64,000 nucleotides of DNA from Diorhabda sublineata (Eukaryota > Arthropoda > Insecta > Coleoptera > Chrysomelidae): positions 38,206,294-38,270,293 of the forward strand of contig NC_079474.1 of the NCBI RefSeq assembly GCF_026230105.1. Direction: 5' to 3'. Below the pieces are notes generated by a model, which was given only the letters and a program-made list of their open reading frames with translations, did no database searches and was not told the origin of the DNA. Position numbers and translations under genes: made by a program. The stretch's first letter is position 1. Each line of letters begins with the position of its first letter. Positions 54,601-64,000 of this stretch are shown in pieces.

Positions 54601-56383
54601 GTTTCAAATCGAATAAGGTCATATATTGGATCACGAAGTATCCAAGGAAGTGGAAAAGTAGAATATTAATTTTTCTCAGGGATTGCTTTTTCCATAGAAT
54701 AATGATAGAGACTATATTGTTTCAACTTACTTTTAAAAATACTTCAAAAAAATACAGGTGTGACTAATATTTTATTCAAACATTTTGTTTCAAAAGTTTA
54801 CGACCTCAACCTAAAGATGAGAGCACGTATCAAGATAAGTTTGAGAAATATATTTGCACAAGCTCATTAAAATTTCAGGCATTTTAGACGCTTAGATTCT
54901 GTTTGACAATCGTATACGTGAGTCATTGTGAAAAATTTTCCTGAAAAGGGATGAATAGAGTATTGAGCTGTTATTAAATACTTGTTTTTCGAAAGCAATA
55001 CGTTCAAGTAAAAACAGACAACATTATTCATTACCGGAAAATTTTGGGCAGCTGAATTAAAACGTAAATGACGACAAGCGTTCGGGATGGCCAAAAACGG
55101 CGACATACCATTGGGTTAATGTTAAAGAGATAGAAAAGGGCTATCGGCTAACGTATTTTCCATATAATGAATGATGAATTATGCATGCGTAAGCTATCCG
55201 CACGTTATGCGCATTCGAATGAGATTTTCCAGGCCTTTTTGTTAGGAAAGTCATGAGATTGATTTAACCGACTGTCTTCAAAAAAGTAAACCAATAATAA
55301 GAGAGTATTTACACTCCATTACTTGATAACGTAAAGGAAGAAATTGCAAAAAAACGACTGAATCTGAAAAAGAAAGTATTTTCCATCAGGACAACACACT
55401 TTCTCAAACCTCGGTATCTCTAGGTAAAATTCACGAGCTGTAATTCGAATTGAATAACCACCTAGCTTATTTACCAGATCTGCCCCCCAACGACATTTTT
55501 TCTGTCTTTTTATCAATCGAGGATATTATCGCACACTTAAACGTCTATTTTGAGGAGAAAATTACTATTGTTTGGAAGAGTTGAAAAAAATAGAGCATCG
55601 CTGGAAGAAGTATTTAGATTTTAAAGTGGACTACATGATGAAAAATGGACATGAATGGAAAAAATTGTCTTGTTTCTTTGTTGGGTAGGATACTTCGTAG
55701 ACAACCTTGGTATAAACAGAAAAATTTAGAATACTATGAGAATGAAAAATAAATGGAAAGAAGAGGTGAATCATTTAGGCAAGGTAAATTATCACACATA
55801 CAAAATTTTTTGGATAGATACTTGCATCTAGTGATTCTACAATCTCTACACGACACGACGATAAAGTCAATTATGTCGTTACCTGCCATTATTATCGTTA
55901 ACAGAGAATTTTACTAGGTAGTTTAATTCTTAAATTACTTTAATTATATTGTTTAAGCCATTACCTGACTCACTGTACCTCAGCAAATATTTTTTTCTAT
56001 GTTTTTCAGTTGATTGTAGTTTCTAATTAGATTATAGACGGTAACACGTAATTACTCCATATTGAATATACCTATAACACGTTCATACTTATTTCACGCC
56101 TATGACTTTTCTCTGAAAAATTCACGTAATATTTCTATCATCCCATTATGTTGCTAGTGATATCGTTTCCAAATTTCTTATTTTCTTCTCTAAACACTTT
56201 TTATTATAGTCTGTATAAAATTCACCGTATCATTTGGCAATTACTCAATCAGTACTAACCTTCTGATAAATCTCCACTAGAAGCATTGCTTGACGTTGTT
56301 TCAGGTCTCCACTGTATGCCTAAATCATCCTCGGAATACGCAGCTTTCCATATTTCTAGCTGTGCGTGAAGTATCATACCTTC
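51318..56383 (-). CDS. Ets98B: ETS transcription factor, Ets98B/SPDEF-like (3' part of gene, two exons)
   Basis: A nuclear DNA-binding transcription factor of the PDEF class (human SPDEF, Drosophila Ets98B). Joined exons 56,260-56,383 and 51,318-51,655 give the C-terminal 154 residues. They contain the end of the Pointed domain (GMILHAQLEIWKAAYSEDD; compare the GGDVLHAHLDIWKS-type end in SPDEF), a short acidic/Ser-rich spacer, and a complete ETS domain. In ETS, the recognition helix region reads RPAMNYDKLSRSIRQYYKKG, with the two Arg residues that contact GGA. The SPDEF-type C-terminus RLVYQFCHPYSL is present. N-terminal exons lie upstream, i.e. at higher coordinates, and were not identified in this window. 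Confidence 0.9.
51656..56259 (-). other. Intron of the ETS gene
   Basis: 4.6 kb. AT-rich, with a mariner relic at about 55,150-55,715. A less AT-rich patch at 52,230-52,440 includes tttatataagg and could be a retroelement end. No further exon of the ETS gene was recognised. Confidence 0.6.
55150..55715 (+). pseudogene. Mariner transposase relic in the ETS intron
   Basis: The plus strand shows scraps such as VKEEIAKKRLNLKKKVFSI, HQDNTLSQTSVSLGKIHEL, a PDLPPNDIFSVFLSIE-like third-Asp block, and a C-terminal IEHRWKKYLDFKVDYMMKN. The order matches a mariner transposase of the SETMAR-like type. The right end is ggatacttcgtagacaacct followed by tggta. Many frameshifts. Confidence 0.6.
56260..56383 (-). 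CDS. Ets98B: ETS gene upstream exon (end of Pointed domain)
   Basis: Bounded by the acceptor tttttcag and the donor gaag|gttagt. It encodes EGMILHAQLEIWKAAYSEDD and LGIQWRPETTSSNASSGDLS, ending in one base that completes Asp with the last exon. Phases agree. The motif LHAQLEIWKAA is the last helix of the Pointed domain, so earlier exons must exist. Confidence 0.85.
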
Positions 56384-59300
56384 CTGAAAAATCAGATATT
56401 TGGTTGTAAAAACAGAAATTACACTCAAATCTCAAAGTCACTATAACTTATAATGGTTTAGAAATGCACCATGATGTCAAGAAATTCGCAAAAGTTGATT
56501 GATGAAACAAAAAAATACTTATTCGAATTTATTACATCATTTCTATTTGTGCCTAGTTGGATGATACAAACATCTTTATGTAGATATACTAGATTCGAGT
56601 TTAATAACCACCGAGATCGAAATTTTATATCTTTTATCGACATAAAATGGCTATCCGGAGATATCTCAGCGGAACGCGATGACCGTTTAATATATGAATC
56701 GTTAGAAATGAATCGATTTTATTCATTAAATTCAGATATAAACTCAAAGGAAAATTCTTATCAACACTTCGTTTTACTGCCAAGCTGAATACGTTTTTAA
56801 TCATTCACTGCATTTCAAACCCTCCAAAATCGCACATAAAATACCATACACATCTAACTGTGTTAAATATACTTCACTTTTCTAAATTCTACATTTTAGA
56901 TGATAAATTTCAAATATATCAGTAAAAACTATCATATTAAGGAAAAAAGTGAAATGAATAGGGACTTGTGTGTTTTACAATTGAAGCGGCCATGATGCTC
57001 CAGCTAGATCAGTTAAATTGACTGTAATACAATCAGTAAGTTTTTCCGAATAACCTTCGATGTATATTGCGTTCCATATCATGTGCAAATGATGACATTT
57101 TATTGTCATCATAATCGCCGTACCGCAGAGAACTGAGCAGAGTGGTGGATAAATTAAAATCCACTGGTTCAGCAAACAATCAAATAACTCATTCAATGAA
57201 ATGTTTGAACTTCTGAAAACCAAACCGCTAACCCTGAGAGCTTGCATAAGAATCCGAAGCCGACGAATTTGCATCGAAACATGGGATTTTCAAAATTCAA
57301 CATACCCAGAAGTAGAAGGAAAACAATCATAGGCAACGACAGGGGAATTCTAAATGTGCTCTGAAACTGTTTAAAAATCACTGTAACGGTTTTATCGGTT
57401 CATATTTCTTAGAGAACGCTATTGGTCAGATCGTCATCGTAAACGGTGAGCGAAATAAGATAATTATCAATACAGTTGGACCTGAATAAAATGATATGTA
57501 ATTTCAGGAGTAAAAGCTACACTGAACATTCCGCATAAGCGATTTTTGGACATGAATGTCTAACGTTAAGGTGACGTGAACTGATCACCATGAGATCGTA
57601 TGATTTGACAGCGAGATTTTTCTTTATCTGAATAAGTAACAAATTCTTGCAGCCTACAAACCTCATGTAAAAATAAGTAAATCGTAGTCTCGTTTGGAAG
57701 CTTCCCAAGTCCCAGGTCCAAAATAATGTCACCTTTTGGTTTTTTTTATGTAAAAAGCAAGTACAAGAGGGCAAACCCTATTATACTCGAGTAATTCGAG
57801 TGGTGCCTACCGTGTGAAGATGCCTGTAGAAATTGATGTTAAAATTCTGTATGTTTCAATGTATGGTAAAGACGTGCTTTGGTAGCTGATTTCACAAGCT
57901 TGCATTTCTTCAAAGAAAGGAGTCCCTATAAATTGAAATTCTGGGAGTTTGTAGACGAACTCGGTATTCATTAGCTACGTCAGCCACGAGTAGGTCTTGC
58001 AAATACTGCATTAGGTCTTGGTTAGTGATTTAAAATTAATTTTGAAAAGCGAGAGAGCCAAGCACTGAATTTTTTTCATTGATTGAAATATGCTGTGTGA
58101 AATATGAAATAAAAGTGAAGTAAACTATTTTATTTTCCCTCTGAATAACTGATATTCACTACTAAATTTCAAAAAATCAACTTGAATGTATACAAATCCT
58201 TGCTTGAAGAGAAAGGAACGTTTTACTGTAAATGTTGATTTATTTAGATTAATAGAAAAAGTGGAATGTTTTTGTTAACAGGTTGGATTTTAAAATTATG
58301 AAAAATTTATGAGTCTGCCTTCTAATTGTAAAGTAATAAACAATTCCATAATTGTAATATTGTTGGTAAAACCTAAAACTAATATGCAAGAAACGTAATA
58401 TGGGTATCCTCATTTTGTAACCAAGGTATAAGAGACGAAATAATAAGTTGGTTTAATAAAAGCAATTTCGAATACATTGACATAAAATTGCATTCCGTGG
58501 CTATTTTAATGGTCAAGTAGGTCACATCAGAAAGACTTTCTCTTCTTGGACGTTGTAATAGTAGAAAATATTGTTTCTCTTCTTCATGTAACTCCCCTCG
58601 TCTCACCCGGTAAGAATTTGTTGTGAAGGACGGGCAACGACATTGCTGCTGGCGAAAATTGAAGATCTGATTTAAATATGGTGTTCTAGAATGTGAACTC
58701 TTGATACGTTTTTAATTTTGTTTAGAGGCGTTTGTATCTGCTCATGCAGATACATGGAAAGCTAATAAATATTGTTAAAAATTGATTTGGAATTATATTT
58801 TATTTCCAAATTATTGTCAAGGTTGAATTCAAGAATGCAACGAAACATTTATTTTTAGAAACGAACGTTGGCAATTTTTTTAGTACTATATTATAAAAAT
58901 TGCATCAATAATGATTTGGATAATACACTATCCATAGTTGTGGGAAAAGTGTTCAAAAAATATCAATTATTGTCGTATTATAAGATTTAACAGTTGCATT
59001 CATAACTTGAAAGCCAAATGGAATGAATTCATTATTCCAGTTACTGTACGTATTGATCAATTGTAAATCACAAATTGACATTTTTCAACGTGATGCGGTT
59101 TCTACCCTTAACTCCATTCGAATTGCAACCTCAAACTTTTTAAATGGAAAATATAGAATTGTGATTTATTTATCATTCTCTACTCGAAATTTTATCTTTT
59201 TTTATATTTAATTTATATCTTATTTAAGCAATACATACAGAAATTAAACATAATATACCAAGTTGATATTTATTAAAAATACTTTCAGGACCCTCCGTAA

Positions 59301-59490
59301 AATAGAGAAGCCTTTTGGAAATATAAGACAGATAAAACAAAGTAGTGGTGAATGCACTGAGTGACAGAATCAAAATAAAATGCATCCCTACAAAATAACA
59401 CTTACTCCGGAGTTCATGAGAGACGATTTTGCTAGGACAACTTGCTGTTTTCTGATCGTGCACTTTTTTACTCAACGTTCACGTTGAGGC
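56384..59490. other. Upstream intron/region of the ETS gene, no exon recognised
   Basis: 3.1 kb. I looked on the minus strand for the start of the Pointed domain and did not find it. Small frames (56,975-57,274 and 58,379-58,606, both minus) have ordinary composition but no recognisable family. Confidence 0.4.
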
Positions 59491-59499
59491 GCAAAATTA

Positions 59500-59990
59500 C
59501 TGCATCTAATCATTGGACAATTCTCATGAAATGATAAAAGAACACATGAAATATCCTCAATATCCTCCCTGTCAAACGTTGATTTTTGAGCAGAGATTGT
59601 TGAAAACGCTCTCATTGATTTACTGTCTTTCAATGGATCGATCATTTGGAAAATTATCCAGCTTTGGCTATTTTATATTCCGATCCAGGAAACCCTTAAG
59701 TTCCAATGAATGTGATATGGTTTCAGCAAGATGGAGAACCACCACATCACCAATGCAATTTTCGGGAGTATCCCTATGTAATATTTCCCAACCGTTTGAC
59801 AGGGAGGATTGATAGAACGGCCAATTTGATCACTTGATCTTACATTATTAGATTTCTTTCTATGGGGATAAGTGGATGGTGTTGTATACAAAACTAAACC
59901 ATTTATTTATATAACTTGAGGAACGGATAATAATTGCGATTTGGTCGATCACGCCTGATACGTTAAATAAGATGTGTTATTTCATGACTT
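59500..59990 (+). pseudogene. DDE transposase scrap (IS630/Tc1/mariner superfamily)
   Basis: In one plus-strand frame, near 59,710-59,830, the sequence reads VIWFQQDGEPPHHQCNFREY, then a PYVIFPNRLTGRIDRTANLI stretch. This is a decayed form of the FQQDGAPPHH...NVREYLNxxFPNRWIGRRG block. Stops and frameshifts before and after. No ends were found. Confidence 0.6.
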
Positions 59991-60746
59991 TATATTTTGC
60001 AATATATTTTAGATTTTGACAGTATTATAACAAATTATTTTAGTCATCATAAATTTATTTCATTATATCTCAATTGTTGCAATAAATTTAAAACCAGTAA
60101 CATTTTTTAATAGAGAACGAAAAGACCAGTCAATATATCACAAACCTTTACTCTCCAATTCGAGGTTGTACCTTATAATCGAAAGAAGTCGAAGGTGGGG
60201 ATCACATTTTAAAGATTTTTCATAAATATGTTCAGTGATCGAAATAATAAATTTATTCTATTTGGTTTTACACAATTTATAAATATGATTAAGAACCATG
60301 ATATATAGTAAAGGATAGATACTCAAATTTTTGAAGAAAATCGTAAATTGTTGAACATTATGGTAGAAAAAAAATAGATATAAGAGTGGGTTTGATGAAA
60401 ATTTTTATTATCTTCATATTCTAAAATCACGTGAAACGGGACTAATAATTCGTGAGATTTTTCTTTAATAAAGAGAAACTAAGCAGACATAAAACTTCAA
60501 TGTTTGTTACTATATAATTTGAGGTGATAATCTCTATAGAATAAAATGAGTAAAGGAACTTAAGATGTAATAGTATTTGACAAGAAATGCATATGGTTCA
60601 AACAGGTAAATAGATGAGTAAACCACTATCGATAAGAAATTCTCGACTCATTGTGCTACTCTTTCATTTTAACGAACGAAATTATCACGTTCTTACTTTA
60701 TGAAAGTGATCCTACCATTCCAATGCTGTGTTTGAGATTGGACAGA

Positions 60747-61683
60747 TACGAGAAGTACCTGGCCTGACCTAGAGATGGCAGTAGTTGCTTAAAAAATACC
60801 GCTTTATTAGAAAATATACAATCTATACAGCATATGTTTTAAGTTTGAAAACGCCACGTTGCTTAGTATTTGTTTGGCAGCTATCAATAGTGAACGTTTT
60901 CAGTGAATTTGTAAACATGGAAAAAATTGTCATTGTTATATGATAAAATACTTTTATTTGAAAAGCGTTGGTCCAAACAATATAAATGATGAACTAGATT
61001 CTACTCTGGAAGAGATTGCTCCTTCGTTATCAACACTAAAATATTGAGTAGCGAAGTTTAAACGAGGCTCTTGAACCTGCGAAGACCAGTATACCAGCGG
61101 TCGACCAAATGATATTAACGCATATTAACTAAAAATTTGGGAGAACCTGCAGGCAACTTCATGGCGTTAGTTCGATGGGATACATGTGGGATAATGCTCA
61201 TTGACTATTTTGAAAAAGGAAAATCTATCAACGGCGAGTATTATGCAATTCAACGTTTGGGCGAAGAAATCAATCAAAATCGGCCGCATTTGACTAAGAA
61301 GAAAGAGTTGTTTCATCAAGACAATGCACCAGATCACACATCCGTTATTGTAGTCACCAAAATTAATTTAAAATTTTTAATTGCTACCTCATGCATTCTA
61401 TTCACAAGATTTAGCCCCCTCGGATTATTTTCTGTTTCCAGAGTTGAAAAAATAGCTCGGAGGTCTAAGATTTTCCAACAATGAAGAGGTCATGACGGCA
61501 GTTATGGTTATTATGAGGAGTTTGACGATTCTTATCCTAAAAAAGGTATCCAACTTATTGAACATCGCTGGGAAAACTGTATGGAGCTAAAAGGAGATAA
61601 CGTTGAAAAATAAATACATTTTTTTCCAAAATTTTTGTGTTTTCTTTGTTGGGCCGCGGCCTATCCGGCGGACTATCCTCGTA
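60747..61683 (+). mobile_element. Mariner-like element, copy C
   Basis: TA-bounded. The left end tacgagaagtacctggcctg has lost about a dozen bases relative to copy A; the right end is ggcggactatcctcgta. The interior encodes IDYFEKGKSINGEYYAIQRL, GEEINQNRPHLTKKKELFHQ and DNAPDHTSVIVVTKI, with the second Asp in HQDNAP kept. After a frame change it gives a FSNNEEVMTAV-like and an IEHRWENCMELKGDNVEK-like C-terminus. It is the best preserved of the three sister copies but still truncated and frame-shifted. Confidence 0.85.
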
Positions 61684-61689
61684 CAGTAG

Positions 61690-63230
61690 ATATTAGAAAG
61701 ATAAAAATATTGATCATATTGCTCACATTATATTAAAACGTAATATACCTAATTCGTTTGGATATAAACAGATAGTTAATTATTACTCCACGTAATTAGT
61801 AGAATATTTATTAAAACAATAACAAATTAATAGTTCTTTGACCTCTAACCTACAGCATTTGTTACGGCAAAAACTATACAAGTCATGATAACTTTCACTT
61901 TCGAAAAAGAAAATAAAACAGTTTTTACTCGTTCTTAATATCAAGTTATTTAGATATTCATACGTAGTTTGGGTGAGCGTATCACCTACACAATCATGTT
62001 TAATTTCACAGACCACACAAAGCTATTAAAGTTTTGAATTATCTTCGTTATTATGAAGTATTAATGGTAATCTTGAGCAAAGAAAAGAGAAAACATTCTG
62101 GTATACTGCGGCTACGCAAATTACTAACAGTACGTAAGTGGGATAATGAATGCATCTAGTTGTTAAAAATGGAAGTATTATCTCTCTATATTTGAGTTTG
62201 ATCCAAATAATTTTTGAACAAAAAATAAATAAATTCTCCAGATGAGGAATATAAACACCAGCACATTTGTTTGGAGATATTCATTTTACATTGGTTAGTT
62301 ATAGTTTCCATAACTTTGCTTTAGGTACCTAGTGTTTAAAATAAAGAGCTGGTACATACTGCGATTGTGTCTTCAGTTTAGCTTGTAGATTATTCGCGAG
62401 AAAGTATTCAAGTAAGTATATTTTATAGTAAAATGGGAAGGATTAGCTTAGAAGGTAATGATCGGCATGATCTAGTTTTCTGAGGAACTATTTTGATTTA
62501 CAATCCAGAATATCTTCTGCAAATTTCAGCTTTAATACTAATCCTATGTGAGTAAAATAGATAGGGAACGATGACGAGATTCAAAGGAAGCAAATTGTGA
62601 TAGTTGATAACTTTGTTCTACCACTGCTAAAGAAAATTCCGTCTAAAGAGACAAACAAAGAAACAATCTGTGAATGTAAAGTTGAATTTGTTAGATTTAA
62701 AGAAAAAAACGTTTGAATTAGGCACATGAAAAATATATGTTACCGATTAGAAAGGAAATACTGAAAGTGCATTTTTGGTGTACTTTAAGCAGGTATCAAT
62801 AACCTTACAGGCCTCTATACTTTGATCACAATAACATTTCCGAGAAGACATTCCTAAAATTAGGTTTGTAATATATTAAATATATTGATAGTAGCCAATT
62901 CAAGAGAGTTTCAAGCAAACTCAAGTTCTATTGATGAAGTGAGAGGTTATTTATAAAGGAATATTTTTGGAATACCTTACACTTTTTTGGTTTGGTAATT
63001 TCTAAAGATATATTAAATACTGCTATGTATGTACTTTGTAATAAAAGGCTTTGGCGTCCAGAGTAAGGTGTTTCTGCTTGGTACGTGTGTTACATGGATA
63101 CAAAACTAAAGGTTAATTGATTTTTCTCCAAATATAATTCTAATATTTATCCTGATATTTCTAATAGGCTTGACTGGTGAAATTGGATACCATCAAAAAA
63201 ATCAAGAATCACTGTAACTAGAGCATTTTG
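61690..63230. other. AT-rich non-coding stretch, no gene seen
   Basis: 1.5 kb without recognisable coding potential or bounded repeat. Confidence 0.45.
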
Positions 63231-63239
63231 TAATAATTA

Positions 63240-63894
63240 CGAGAGTTGTTTTTTTTCAACCTCCAATCGTCCATGCAGACGTTACGCGGGCAGGAGAGAG
63301 CGGTCATGCGGTGTAGGCGACTGCGAAGCTCTTGCACTACACACTCCGCAATTATTGACATTCAGGCGTCAGTCGGCGTTGTGCTACAGCCACGTAAACA
63401 TTTCCGCTATTATTGATGCTTATTGCGAAGTATAATTCGTTTTCTACAGGCTGAAGGCCATAGTGCTTCAGAAATCCATCAGAGAATGAGTCGTGTGTAT
63501 GGGGAAAATTTCATGAGTGATGGTGTTGTGCGTGAATGGTGTCGAAAGTTTAAAGATGGCCATAATGATGTGCATGATGAAGGGAGCCAAGGACGCTAAT
63601 CTGTCGTTTCAGATGACATGGTTCAATGAGTTGACAGAATGGTTAAAGAAAACCGCAGATTCACCATTACTGCTTTGTCTATGGAATTTCTAGAAGTTTC
63701 AAGATCTGTTTTGTACTCTATTCTTACTGAACGGTGAGGCGACATTGGCGGCAACTTTCTTTGAAGAGGGTATTGAAAAGCTTGTCCACAGGTATGACAA
63801 ATGTCTCAATCGCTTCGGTGATTATGTTGAAAAGTAACCGTAAGTGTACCAATCATTTGGTAGTAAAATTATTGTTTTATATGAACGGCTCTCG
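63240..63894 (+). mobile_element. Compact internally deleted mariner (a third subgroup)
   Basis: About 655 bp with TA on both sides. The left end cgagagttgttttttttcaa pairs with the right end atgaacggctctcg. The plus strand encodes the transposase N-terminus (EGHSASEIHQRMSRVYGENF, VVREWCRKFKDGHNDVHDEG, RRFTITALSMEFLEVSRSVL) and, directly after about 63,737, its C-terminus (TFFEEGIEKLVHRYDKCLNR, FGDYVEK and stop). The whole catalytic middle (about 180 codons) is missing, leaving a deletion derivative. Preserved wording suggests it is younger than the other mariner relics. Confidence 0.85.
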
Positions 63895-64000
63895 TACAAA
63901 AAATATGCTGCTTTTTGACCTTTTTATTTTGAATTACCAACACAGAAAATATACTGGATACATAATTTCCAACCAATTTCCATCTATAGACTGGTCACTG

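Noticed and set aside
56975..57381. Minus-strand frames as N-terminal ETS exons
   Set aside because: No Pointed-domain motif (the conserved Trp pattern is absent) and no phase-compatible splice sites.
1..64000. CRISPR arrays, bacterial operons, tRNA or rRNA genes
   Set aside because: None seen; the window is eukaryotic and no cloverleaf or rRNA segment was recognised by eye.

Overview
This window is AT-rich nuclear DNA from an insect, most likely a beetle; the species cannot be named from sequence alone. Genes are split by GT-AG introns, the protein families are animal or arthropod ones (an MRP4/ABCC4-type transporter, a Tret1-like sugar transporter, an Ets98B/SPDEF-type ETS factor), and the remaining DNA is full of decayed mariner-like, PIF/Harbinger, Penelope-like and non-LTR elements.

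Layout. Positions 1-7.9 kb hold AT-rich DNA with relics of retroelements: an antisense Gag-like zinc knuckle, an antisense jockey-type reverse transcriptase and a Penelope-type GIY-YIG piece. Positions 7,913-37,847 (+) hold a complete ABC transporter gene. I reconstructed 18 coding positions, and every splice junction keeps the reading frame. The product is 1,315 or 1,318 residues, depending on which of two homologous tandem exons (18,437-18,842 or 21,498-21,912) is used. Its introns carry most of the transposon debris. Positions 40,062-44,759 (-) hold a two-exon, 456-residue sugar transporter, tail-to-tail with the ABC gene. Positions 46,771-48,765 hold a nearly intact DNA transposon with 394-bp terminal inverted repeats and one frameshift in its transposase. 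Positions 51,318-56,383 (-) hold the two 3'-terminal coding exons of an Ets98B/SPDEF-like factor (end of the Pointed domain, then the ETS domain). Its N-terminal exons were not found and probably lie beyond the right edge. From 56.4 to 64 kb I see only mariner-type relics and AT-rich DNA.

The most notable system is the tandem exon pair in the transporter. Both copies have the same phase and encode TM5-TM6 plus the first strands of NBD1. Joining both copies, or skipping both, runs into a stop codon within a few codons, so the gene is built to use exactly one. Secondary points are two hammerhead-ribozyme-like motifs of the Penelope type, the long-TIR transposon, a foldback element at 12.3-13.5 kb, and a strongly degenerate short-period repeat field inside intron 6.

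The ABC exporter and the sugar transporter are both plasma-membrane transporter families. Nothing in the sequence shows that they work together; they are simply convergent neighbours.
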